From CAADGL01 sp964643885 (lineage in GTDB: Bacteria > Planctomycetota > Phycisphaerae > UBA1845 > Fen-1342), in contig CAZXUI010000016.1 in NCBI GenBank assembly GCA_964643885.1, positions 1 through 64,000 on the forward strand: a stretch of DNA of 64,000 bases. Reading direction: 5' to 3'. Shown piece by piece: positions 46,237-54,579 of the stretch. The translations under genes and the position numbers were made by a program. The notes beneath the pieces are model-generated. The model saw nothing but the letters and a program-made list of their open reading frames with translations. It was not told the DNA's origin and made no database searches. Positions within the stretch are counted from its first letter, which is position 1. The number at the start of each line of letters is the position of its first letter.

Positions 46237-46710
46237 ATGCCGCCCCCGCTCATTCTTGACCCGGCTCAACTGGACCAGGCCCATCCCCTGGTCGACCTGG
46301 AGGGCGTCCAGGGTGTCAATCCGCACCGCTTCGAGTTCCAGCTTCTGGACGCGGTGCTGATGTTCGATCCGGAGCGGCGGCTATTCGCCGGTTACCACGA
46401 CATCAGGGCCGACGCCTGGTGGACCCGGGCGCACATCCCCGGCCGGCCGCTCTTCCCGGGCGTGCTGATGATCGAGGTCGCCGCCCAGCTCAGCAGCTTC
46501 GCTTTCAATCGCTTCAATCCGACCGCGAGCTTCATCGGCTTTGTGGGGGTGGACGGGGTGAAGTTCCGCGGCTCGGTCGTGCCGCCGTGCCGTTTCGTCG
46601 TCGTCGGGCGCGCGGTGGAAGTGAAGGCCCGCCGCATGATCTCGGAGATGCAGGGCTTCGTCGACGGCAGCATGGTGTTCGAAGGCAAGATCACCGGCAT
46701 GCCCATCTGA
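46237..46710 (+). CDS. FabZ-like 3-hydroxyacyl-ACP dehydratase
   Basis: A 157-residue hot-dog-fold protein. HIPGRPLFPGVLMIEVAAQL carries the family catalytic pair, His66 and Glu80, and KFRGSVVPPCRFVVVG corresponds to the KFRxxVxPGD strand. Members remove water from 3-hydroxyacyl-ACP in fatty-acid synthesis. The N-terminus (HRFEFQLLDAVLMFDPERRL) is typical of the FabZ-like group in Planctomycetota, which often exists beside a main FabZ, so a specialised lipid role is possible. GGAG lies close before the ATG. Confidence 0.88.
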   Translation: MPPPLILDPAQLDQAHPLVDLEGVQGVNPHRFEFQLLDAVLMFDPERRLFAGYHDIRADAWWTRAHIPGRPLFPGVLMIEVAAQLSSFAFNRFNPTASFIGFVGVDGVKFRGSVVPPCRFVVVGRAVEVKARRMISEMQGFVDGSMVFEGKITGMPI

Positions 46711-46754
46711 CCGCGGGGCCCTGGCGATGCCGCAGGCGAAATGAAGAGTTCGGA

Positions 46755-47933
46755 GTGAAGCGGCAAACCGCTCCCGACCTGACCGACCTGCTCCTCCAGC
46801 GAGCCGAGCTGCCGAAGCAGGCCACGAGCGAATCCTTCGCTGCCTTCCCCGCCCGGCCGGCCGTTTATCTGCTGCTTGGTCCGAACGATGCGCCCGTTCT
46901 GCTCGCGACGACGCATGATCTGCGGCGGGCGCTGATCGCACGCCTGACCGCACCCGAAGAAGTTTCAAAGCGCCGCGCGGATTTGAGCAAAGTGACGCAG
47001 GCGGTTCGCTGGCGAACGGTCGACTGTGCCTTCGAGACGCGCTGGTATTACTTCCGCGCCGCGCGCGTGCTGCACCCCGATTCGTACCGCCGCCTGGTCG
47101 GTTTCGGGCCGGCCTGGTTCCTGCGGCTCGACCCGCAGCAATCGCCGCTCGAAATCCGTGTCAGCGAGCGTGTCTGGGTCGAGCGGGGAGATTTCCTCGG
47201 CCCCTGGCCGACTCACAAGGCCTGCCAGCAGGCGCTGGAGGGCCTCTGGGACCTGTTCGACCTCTGCCGCTACCCCGAGGAAGTGCGGCGGTTTCCGCAG
47301 GGGCGGCGATGCAGCTACGCCGACATGGGCCGCTGCGACGCACCGTGCGACGGGTCCGTGCCCATCGATCAGTACGAGGCCCGCGTGCGGGCGGCGTGGA
47401 ATTTCGCCCGCGGCGGCGTCGATGCCTGGATCAGCGCTGCCGAAGCCCGCATGCGGGAAGCCGCGGCGGAGCAGAAGTACGAGCAGGCGGCCTTGATCAA
47501 ATCGCAGGTGGATTTCGCGCGGCGCTGGCAACGCGACTGGCAGACACGCGTGCGCCCGGCGTCGGGGCTCGACTGTCTGCTCATCCTGCCGGCCGCACGG
47601 CGAAAAGCAGCCAAGCTGCTTCTCTTCCGCGCGGGCCGAATCGACGATGGACCGGTGGTCTCCCTGCGCGAGTTGCAGAACGCCGCCCCCGCCTGGCTCG
47701 CTGACTCGATCAGATCAGAGTCGGCAACCGCCGAGCAGCTCGACGCAATGGTCCGCATGGAGCAGACCTGGCTGCTCGCGCACCTGCTCGAGCGGCAGGA
47801 AGCCCAGCGGGCGCTGATCTTTCCACTGACGCGCGACAGCACCGGCCCGGCTCAGACGGCTGAATCGCTCCGGGGCGCCCTCGAACGGTGGCTCGCCAAG
47901 CCGCCGGCAGAAGAAGTCGCGGCAAGCGAGTAG
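46755..47933 (+). CDS. UvrC-like protein with degenerate GIY-YIG domain
   Basis: A 392-residue protein that follows the N-terminal layout of UvrC. FPARPAVYLLLGPNDAPVLL (residues 31-50) aligns with the GIY-YIG start of UvrC, but YVGKARDLR is replaced by LLATTHDLR (49-57), so the catalytic Tyr and Lys are lost. CSYADMGRCDAPC matches the UvrC C...C-T-A-P-C motif, and AEQKYEQAALIKSQVDFARR matches the UVR motif that binds UvrB. The RNase H-like half seems eroded (SGLDCLLILPAARRKAAKLL). It is likely a non-nucleolytic UvrB/UvrC-pathway factor, an inference. GTG 46755 is the best start. The gene is convergent with the PKD lipoprotein gene. Confidence 0.78.
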   Translation: MKRQTAPDLTDLLLQRAELPKQATSESFAAFPARPAVYLLLGPNDAPVLLATTHDLRRALIARLTAPEEVSKRRADLSKVTQAVRWRTVDCAFETRWYYFRAARVLHPDSYRRLVGFGPAWFLRLDPQQSPLEIRVSERVWVERGDFLGPWPTHKACQQALEGLWDLFDLCRYPEEVRRFPQGRRCSYADMGRCDAPCDGSVPIDQYEARVRAAWNFARGGVDAWISAAEARMREAAAEQKYEQAALIKSQVDFARRWQRDWQTRVRPASGLDCLLILPAARRKAAKLLLFRAGRIDDGPVVSLRELQNAAPAWLADSIRSESATAEQLDAMVRMEQTWLLAHLLERQEAQRALIFPLTRDSTGPAQTAESLRGALERWLAKPPAEEVAASE

Positions 47934-47937
47934 CTTC

Positions 47938-47979
47938 ATTCGCCACTCGCTATTCGCCACTCCCAATTCGCTACTCGCT
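47938..47979. repeat. 14-bp tandem repeat, 3 copies
   Basis: ATTCGCCACTCGCT, ATTCGCCACTCCCA and ATTCGCTACTCGCT run from 47938, 47952 and 47966, between two convergent genes. The last unit is also complementary to AGCGAGTAG at 47925-47933, which holds the upstream stop codon. Confidence 0.8.
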
Positions 47980-48012
47980 ACGCTTCACTCTGAACTCTTC
48001 TCTTCGCCGCCC

Positions 48013-49224
48013 TCACGGCGCATCGCTGTTCCACGCCGGGTCGATCGACTCGGTCGCCGAGGAACTACCGCGCACGCCGGCCGGCCCGCCCGACAGGTTC
48101 TCGATCTCCTGGCCGCTGCCGTCGTCCAGCGGCCAGCTCCCCTCCAGCCCGTCCGCACTGCCCGAGAGCTGCGCGCTGCGATTGGCGGCGATCTGCTCGC
48201 CGCTGCGCACCGTCGACCACAGCCGCACGTTGCTGATGTTGCCAACGAACGAGTTGCCCAGGATGAGCTGATTGACCGTGACATCGCCGGATGCCGCCAG
48301 CGTCCCCGCCTGCACGCCGTTGATGTAAATCGTCGCCCCGTCGGCCGAGCTGTAGCTCACCGCGACGTGGCTCCAGACATTGGCGAGATTCGACGCGGCC
48401 ACATCCACCTGCGAACCGCCGATCGACACCCGCACGGCGCTCTCACCCGGCAAAACCGCCACCGTGACCGCCGGACTGCCGAACATCACCACCGTCCCGC
48501 CGGCTCCCTGCGGCCGCGCCCAGCCTTCGAACGTCAGCGAGGAGAACGTCTGGCCGGCCGCCAGCGACAGCGTCGCATACTGGCTGCCGTTGAATTGCAG
48601 CGAGCCGCCGGCCGCACCGACCGAAATCGTCTCCTCGGCCGTCGCCTCCACGCCGCCGCTGGTGACGACGCGCAGCGTCACGGTGAACTCGCCCTCATTC
48701 TCGTACAGGTAGAAGGGCCGCGCCGCCCGCGACGATCCGCCGTCGCCGAAATCCCAGAAATAGTCCAGGATCGTGTCGTCCGGAGCGGAGCTCGCCGTGC
48801 CGTCGAACTGGATGCCGAGCGGGGCCGGCCCGCTCGTGCGATCCGCCGTGATGACGGCCGTCGCGCCGGAGCCCTGAATGCGAACATCCTGCCGTGCCGT
48901 CGCCTCGCGCCCCATCGAGTCCCGGATCGTCAGCAGAATGGTGTGCCGCCCGGGCGTCGTGAACGTGTGCGACGCGTCGACGCTCGTGGCCGTCGCCTCT
49001 CCGGCGAAGTCCCAGCGATACTCGACGATCTCGCCGTCCAGCGCCTCCGAATCAGCCGCTGAAACCGTTACACGAAGCGGCGGCAGACCGCCCGTGGCCG
49101 AGATCGTGATGCGGGCGACCAGCAGCTCGTCGTCATCCAGTCCGCCGCCCAGCGGACACCCGCCGACGAGCATCCCGGCCGCCAGCCACGCCAGTCCGAA
49201 AACGAGCAAATGCGCCTTTCGCAC
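48013..49224 (-). CDS. Lipoprotein with PKD and LamG-like domains
   Basis: A 403-residue lipoprotein, lipobox LVGGC with Cys23. Two PKD-type domains follow (about 38-120 and 122-205: EIVEYRWDFAGEA, DYFWDFGDGG). A concanavalin A-like LamG/pentraxin-type domain fills about 210-385 (LTFEGWARPQGAGGTVVMFG, WSHVAVSYSSADGATIYING). These are adhesion or carbohydrate-binding modules, so a cell-surface binding role is likely. GTG is the start, with AGAGGTGAT 6 nt upstream. Confidence 0.85.
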   Translation of the reverse strand: MRKAHLLVFGLAWLAAGMLVGGCPLGGGLDDDELLVARITISATGGLPPLRVTVSAADSEALDGEIVEYRWDFAGEATATSVDASHTFTTPGRHTILLTIRDSMGREATARQDVRIQGSGATAVITADRTSGPAPLGIQFDGTASSAPDDTILDYFWDFGDGGSSRAARPFYLYENEGEFTVTLRVVTSGGVEATAEETISVGAAGGSLQFNGSQYATLSLAAGQTFSSLTFEGWARPQGAGGTVVMFGSPAVTVAVLPGESAVRVSIGGSQVDVAASNLANVWSHVAVSYSSADGATIYINGVQAGTLAASGDVTVNQLILGNSFVGNISNVRLWSTVRSGEQIAANRSAQLSGSADGLEGSWPLDDGSGQEIENLSGGPAGVRGSSSATESIDPAWNSDAP

Positions 49225-49337
49225 ACATCACCTCTTGGCAGCGACTGCCGATGGCCCCGGAATCAATTGTACGGTTTGCAGCAAGTCCCTGCCGGCCGGC
49301 CGCAGCAGGCGCCCTTCGAACTCCCCGTCCGCCGGCT

Positions 49338-50171
49338 TCAGTCCGCTTTTTCCAAGTCTTTGAGCAGCTTGCCGCGGTGTGCCCGGCGCGCGAGCTGATA
49401 ATCGATGCGGTCCTCCAGCCGCCGCCAGGCCCAGCGGTCGTCATGGCCCGGCGGCCGTTCGCCGCGGCGCAGCGCCTCGCGCAGCTCACTGAGCTGATCG
49501 ATCTGCTCCTGGGCATTTTGAACGGTCTGCTCGAGCCACGCGCGCCGCTGCGCCGCGAGCGCGTCGAGCTCGCGGCGGAGGGCGTCGTGCCGTTCGCGGA
49601 AGGCCTCGGTGATCGCAGGTGGCGTGGATCGCTCGGCCTCGTCGAGCAGCGCGGCCCAGCTCTCCGCCAGCGCCAGCGAGGATTCGTGCAGGCCGCGCAG
49701 GTCCTGCCCCTCGATCTGGAGGGCGGTCCAGATCGCATCCTTGAGCTCGGCCTGCTGCGATGCCGGAATCTCGGGCGGCAGTGCATCGACGGCCTGCGCC
49801 AGGGCGCTGAGTGCCTCGCGCCGCTGCTGAACGGCACTCTCGCTGCGGACCGAGTCCACGCGCGTGCGCATCGACTTCAGCTCGGCCGCATCTCTCCAGG
49901 CGGCGTCATCGAGCGCCGGCAGCGATTCGGCCTGCCGCAGAGCGAGCAGGGGGCGATCGTGCGTGCGCACCTGCGCGTAGGCTCGCAGCACGCGGTCGAC
50001 GTAGGACTGGCCGCCGTCCCACAGCCGCCGCACCGGCGCATTCACCTGGGCGCTGCGCACGTACTGAAGCAGGTCTTGCTCCGAAGGTGGCGGACGCTCG
50101 CAACCGGGGACGAGAACCATCAGGGCCAGCAACAGAAGCGCCGCCAGCCGGCCGCCAAGCTCGCGAGTCAC
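49338..50171 (-). CDS. Helical lipoprotein of unknown function
   Basis: A 277-residue lipoprotein, lipobox VPGC with Cys24. The mature part is almost entirely alpha-helical with heptad stretches (AELKSMRTRVDSVRSESAVQ; EQIDQLSELREALRRGE). I do not recognise a family. GTG 50171 is chosen because GGGAG lies 8 nt upstream; ATG 50186 is in frame but has no ribosome site. It lies 20 bp after the OPT transporter gene on the same strand and is probably cotranscribed with it. Confidence 0.65.
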   Translation of the reverse strand: MTRELGGRLAALLLLALMVLVPGCERPPPSEQDLLQYVRSAQVNAPVRRLWDGGQSYVDRVLRAYAQVRTHDRPLLALRQAESLPALDDAAWRDAAELKSMRTRVDSVRSESAVQQRREALSALAQAVDALPPEIPASQQAELKDAIWTALQIEGQDLRGLHESSLALAESWAALLDEAERSTPPAITEAFRERHDALRRELDALAAQRRAWLEQTVQNAQEQIDQLSELREALRRGERPPGHDDRWAWRRLEDRIDYQLARRAHRGKLLKDLEKAD

Positions 50172-50191
50172 AGAACGGTCTCCCATCTCAT

Positions 50192-52141
50192 TCAGCCCAT
50201 CGCCAGCATCGTCAGCGCATCAGCGATGCCGATCAGCGCCGCGCCCGCGATCAGTCCCGCGCAGATCGGCTCCTGGTTGTCCACCCAGACCTTGTACCCG
50301 CGGCTCTCCTTGTCCGGATAGCGTCGCGCCAGCAGCCAGAAGATGAACGAGCCGAAGAACATCGCCAGGCAGGTCGTGAAGGGAATCACGAACGCCAGGC
50401 CGATACCGACGGCCGAGAGCGGCATGCGGTTCCGGCTCGCCATGCGCATGATCTCGAGCACGAGCCCCAGCAAGCCCCCGATGATCGCCGCGTAGACGGC
50501 CGTCGTCGGCAGCTTGTCGAGCCCCTGCGTGAGAATCTCCGCCACGCCGCGCCAGATCGCGACGGCCGGCATGGGGAACTGGTCGCTCTGCATTTTTTCG
50601 ATGCCGCGGCTGAGGAACATCATGTTGAACAGCGGGATCGACGCCAGCGCGCCGGCGACGATGCCGATGCAGTGCCCGATCGCCTGGTGCCGCGGCTTGC
50701 CGCCGAGCATGTAGCCCGGCTTGATGTCCATCAGCAGGTTGGATGCGTTGCTGGCGACCTCGCCGGTGATCCCGGCGGTCATCAGGTTCGCCTTGATGTC
50801 GCCCGGCGCCAGCGCCCCGTAGGTGAGCTGCGTCAGCTTGCCCAGCGCGCCGGTCGGCGTGATGGCCGTCAGCGCGGTCGAGTGGGCGCCGATGATCGTG
50901 AAGACGAAGACCAGCGGGATGGCGACGATCGCCAGCCAGTACTGCACGTTGAAGTAGTTGTGCGCCAGGAAGACGACGAACGCGCCGATGATCGGAATGC
51001 CCACCAGCGAGACCCACAGCGGCAGCTCGATCCGCCTGAGCACGTCGCCGCTGCGGCCCTCCCTGCGGCCGCCCAGCAGGCCGGAGAACGCTCCGAAGAT
51101 CATCTCGGGCTTGGCGAAGAAGGCGACCAGCGAGGCGACCACCATCATCGTCACGCCGCCCCACAAGGCCCACTCCGTGATGCGGCGGAAGCCGAAGACC
51201 AGCTCGCCCGAGGCGCTGACCGTGCCGCGGATGTCGCCGTACTGAATCATCGCCGGGGCGAGAATGAAGTAGTTGATCACCGCGCCGACCAGCAGCGAGA
51301 AGCCGGTGCGAATGCCCATCAGCCCGCCGGCCCCGATCATCGCGATGTCCAGCTCCGGCCGGATCGTGAGCTGGCGGAAATCCGTGCCGGCGATCTTCGG
51401 TATCACCCAACTGAACCGCTCGGCCAGGTGGTAGTACCACTCGTCGAGATACTCCAGGAAGCGCGGCTCCCAGACCATCTCCCGCAGCCGCAGCAGCCGC
51501 AGTTGCAGGTACTCCATGATCGAGTGAGCCTGAAGCAATTTGAACAGCGCGGCGGAGACTCCCGCGACCACCAGCGTCTTGGCCTTGAACAAGCCGTGGG
51601 CCGGGTCGGCCGTGTGCAGCGTGTCGAGCACCACGCCGCACGCCCGCCCTTCCGGAAACGGGTGCTGCTCGTCGTTGATGAAGCGCCGCTTGAGCGGAAA
51701 GGCGAACAGCACGCCCAGCAGCGAGAGCGAGATCATCCACATCATCATCACGTACGCGGGGATGACCTGGTTGGTCACGACCATGTACGCGCCCAGGCTC
51801 GAGATCAGCGGCGCGGTCATATAGCCCGCCGCCGTCGCGATCGACTGCATGCAGTTGTTCTCGAGCAGCGTAAATTCGCGCATCCCCAGCCGGCTCAGAA
51901 CCTTCCAGAAGGCGAAGGCCAGAATGACGCTCGTGATGCCGACGCCGAGGGTCCAGCCGGTCTTGGCCCCGACATAGAGGTTCGTGGCCGAAAGCACGCC
52001 GCCCAGCAGGAAGCCGGTCAGGCCGCTTCGCAGCGTGAGCTGCGGCATGTCGCCTTTCCAGACGTTCTCGAACCACCAGCGGTCCTTCTGATCGAGCGTC
52101 CAGGTCCGAATCTGTTCTTCGTTGAGCTGCGCAATGGCCAT
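50192..52141 (-). CDS. OPT-family oligopeptide transporter
   Basis: A 649-residue inner-membrane protein with about 14-16 helices. Family features are GFLLGGVLSATNLYVGAKTG near residue 45, LLENNCMQSIATAAGYM, FAFPLKRRFINDEQHPFPEG, and the C-terminal DNQEPICAGLIAGAALIGIA. OPT proteins import oligopeptides or metal chelates with protons. A second, different OPT gene is divergent 279 bp away. The start is ATG 52141 because the family N-terminus begins there. Confidence 0.92.
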   Translation of the reverse strand: MAIAQLNEEQIRTWTLDQKDRWWFENVWKGDMPQLTLRSGLTGFLLGGVLSATNLYVGAKTGWTLGVGITSVILAFAFWKVLSRLGMREFTLLENNCMQSIATAAGYMTAPLISSLGAYMVVTNQVIPAYVMMMWMISLSLLGVLFAFPLKRRFINDEQHPFPEGRACGVVLDTLHTADPAHGLFKAKTLVVAGVSAALFKLLQAHSIMEYLQLRLLRLREMVWEPRFLEYLDEWYYHLAERFSWVIPKIAGTDFRQLTIRPELDIAMIGAGGLMGIRTGFSLLVGAVINYFILAPAMIQYGDIRGTVSASGELVFGFRRITEWALWGGVTMMVVASLVAFFAKPEMIFGAFSGLLGGRREGRSGDVLRRIELPLWVSLVGIPIIGAFVVFLAHNYFNVQYWLAIVAIPLVFVFTIIGAHSTALTAITPTGALGKLTQLTYGALAPGDIKANLMTAGITGEVASNASNLLMDIKPGYMLGGKPRHQAIGHCIGIVAGALASIPLFNMMFLSRGIEKMQSDQFPMPAVAIWRGVAEILTQGLDKLPTTAVYAAIIGGLLGLVLEIMRMASRNRMPLSAVGIGLAFVIPFTTCLAMFFGSFIFWLLARRYPDKESRGYKVWVDNQEPICAGLIAGAALIGIADALTMLAMG

Positions 52142-52420
52142 CGCCGGCTGGTCCTGAAGGGGCGCGTTTCCCGCCCGGATGGCACCGCCGCACCGCGCTG
52201 AGCGCCGGCCCGGGATCGGGGCTGAGCAGCATGGTAGGGGCTCACCCGGCCGAGGCAAGCCCGATCCCCGGCCGACCGACGTACGTCACGCCGCCGGCCG
52301 GCGACGCCGCTTGCAAAGTGAACCCGCTGCGGTGAGGATACGGCCCCGACCGTGCCACGGCCTGCCGTTTCGACGAACAAGCTCAGGCCGGCGGCGCGAC
52401 CACTCATTTGGGACAGACGA

Positions 52421-54382
52421 ATGTCGACCAGCGACGCCTCCGGCCCGGCCGGCCGATCGGCCGATTCACACGCTCAGTCACACGAGTACAAGCTGCCCGT
52501 CAAGGGATTCAAGGGCACGCCCGAGCAGATCGAGCGGCAGTGGTTCGAGCAGTGCTACCGCGGCCGCGGCGACAGCATGCTCCAGCTCACCTGGCGGGCG
52601 GTGCTGATGGGCTCGGTGCTCGGGGGCGTGCTGTCGCTGACGAACCTGTACATCGGCCTGAAGGCCGGCTGGGCGTTCGGCGTCGCGATCACGGCCTGCA
52701 TTCTCTCCTACGCGATCTGGACGACGCTCTACCGCATCGGCATCGCCCGCTCGCCGATGACGATCCTCGAAAACAACTGCATGCAGTCGACGGCCAGCTC
52801 GGCCGGCTACTCGACGGGGGGGACGCTCGTCTCCGCCTTCGCCGCCTACATCATGCTAAACGGCCAGTCGCTGCCGATTCCCGTCATGCTGGGTTGGGTG
52901 TTCTTCCTGGCCGTTCTCGGCGTGACCATGGCCGTACCGATGAAGCGGCAGATGATCAATATCGAGCAGCTCGCCTTTCCCAGCGGCGTGGCGGCGGCCG
53001 AAACGCTGACCGCCCTCCACGCCCATGGCGAGAAGGGCATGCGTTCGGCCCGGGCTCTCGGCATCGCGGGCGTCCTGGCAGCGCTTGACAAGTTCTGGCT
53101 GGAAGGTCTGCCTGCGTTCTTTCCGAAGGCGGCCGCTTTCTCGACCAGCACGTGGATTCAAAGCCTGAACACGAATCTGTTCGGCCAACAGTGGATCGGC
53201 CGGACCGTCATGTTCAACTGGGATCCGATCTTCATCGCCGCGGGGGCGATCACCGGCATGCGGGTCTGCGCGAGCATCCTGCTCGGCAGCATCGCCTGCT
53301 GGATGGTTTTCGTGCCGATCATGCAGCAGCAGGGCGTGATCACCGGCACCGGTTTTCGCGACATCGTTCAATGGACGCTCTGGGGCGGCACGGCCTGCAT
53401 GGTCTCGTCCGGGATTCTTTCCTTCCTGCTCCAGTGGCGCAGTGCGATTCGCGCCTTCGGCAGCCTGACGCGCATGTTCTCACCCTCGCAGGCGCACACG
53501 CTCGATGAGATGGACCGGATCGAGACGCCCGGCTCCTGGTTTGTGATCGGCCAGGTGGTCTCGCTCGTGGCACTCTCGTGGCTGGCGCACCACACGTTCG
53601 GCATGCCCGTCTGGCAGAGCGTCCTGGCCGTGCTGCTCTCGTTCGGGCTGGCCCTCGTGGCCTGCCGCGTGACGGGCGAGACCGACACGACGCCCGTCGG
53701 CGCGATGGGAAAGATCATGCAGCTCACCTTCGGCGCGATTCATCCCGCCAAGGTCGCCGGCGACACGGTCGCGATGAACGTCAATCTCATGGCCGCCAAT
53801 ATCACGGCCGGGGCGGCCGGCTCGTCCGCAGACCTGCTGACGGACCTCAAGAGCGGCTATCTGCTGGGGGCCAATCCGCGCAAGCAGTTCATCGCCCAAT
53901 TCTGCGGCATTTTCACCGGCACGCTTGTGACCGTGCTGGCGTTCGGGCTGCTCGTGCCGAAACCCGAAGTGCTCGGCGGCGATCAGTTCCCCGCCCCGGC
54001 CGCCCAGACATGGAAGGCCGTGGCCGAGGCGCTCAGCGTCGGCGTGACGGCGCTCGAGCCGGTCAAGCTCTGGAGCATCGTGATCGGCGGCGCGGTCGGC
54101 ATCATCCTGCCGCTGCTATCGCTGGCGTTGCCGAAGTATCGCGCGTACATTCCCTCGCCCGCGGGCCTGGGGCTGGCCTGGGTCTTCCACTGGTACTACG
54201 GCCTCCTGTTCTTCACTGGCGCCGCGATCGGGCTGATCGTGCAGAAGATCTCACCCAAGGCGGCCGAGGAATACACGTTCCCGGTGGCCTCCGGCATTAT
54301 TGCCGGCAATTCGCTGATGGGCGTCGCATTGGTGTTGATCGAAAACGGGCCGGAAATCTGGAAGAACCTCTTCGGCGGTTAG
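52421..54382 (+). CDS. OPT-family oligopeptide transporter (second paralogue)
   Basis: A 653-residue polytopic protein clearly homologous to the gene at 50192-52141: GSVLGGVLSLTNLYIGLKAG, ILENNCMQSTASSAGYSTGG, MKRQMINIEQLAFPSGVAAA, and the C-terminal EYTFPVASGIIAGNSLMGVA. It differs enough to be an old duplication, probably with a different substrate range. Divergent promoters in the 279-bp gap could allow joint control. ATG 52421 has only a weak GGGA upstream. Confidence 0.92.
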   Translation: MSTSDASGPAGRSADSHAQSHEYKLPVKGFKGTPEQIERQWFEQCYRGRGDSMLQLTWRAVLMGSVLGGVLSLTNLYIGLKAGWAFGVAITACILSYAIWTTLYRIGIARSPMTILENNCMQSTASSAGYSTGGTLVSAFAAYIMLNGQSLPIPVMLGWVFFLAVLGVTMAVPMKRQMINIEQLAFPSGVAAAETLTALHAHGEKGMRSARALGIAGVLAALDKFWLEGLPAFFPKAAAFSTSTWIQSLNTNLFGQQWIGRTVMFNWDPIFIAAGAITGMRVCASILLGSIACWMVFVPIMQQQGVITGTGFRDIVQWTLWGGTACMVSSGILSFLLQWRSAIRAFGSLTRMFSPSQAHTLDEMDRIETPGSWFVIGQVVSLVALSWLAHHTFGMPVWQSVLAVLLSFGLALVACRVTGETDTTPVGAMGKIMQLTFGAIHPAKVAGDTVAMNVNLMAANITAGAAGSSADLLTDLKSGYLLGANPRKQFIAQFCGIFTGTLVTVLAFGLLVPKPEVLGGDQFPAPAAQTWKAVAEALSVGVTALEPVKLWSIVIGGAVGIILPLLSLALPKYRAYIPSPAGLGLAWVFHWYYGLLFFTGAAIGLIVQKISPKAAEEYTFPVASGIIAGNSLMGVALVLIENGPEIWKNLFGG

Positions 54383-54425
54383 CAGCCCGGCTTGCGGAGG
54401 GCAGCCGTGCGGCCCAGAATCAGAA

Positions 54426-54466
54426 CCCCGTGCGCCAAGCACGGGGTCAGTAGGTCGCCAACTGAC
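54426..54466. repeat. Palindromes between convergent genes
   Basis: CCCCGTGC-GCCAA-GCACGGGG (54426-54446) is followed by GTCAGT...ACTGAC (54446-54466), then a GGCGGGTTCTGACGC tail like the one at 40169-40281. It lies at the convergent ends of the OPT gene and the MFS gene. Confidence 0.7.
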
Positions 54467-54579
54467 CCGCTGGCTGACGCGGCGGGTTCTGACGCGTATC
54501 CGCCGCTGCTCTGGGAGCAATGCGATTCCCGACCTGCGCCAGCAGGCTCAAACTCCTCGCATCCTCACCCGGCCGCGCG

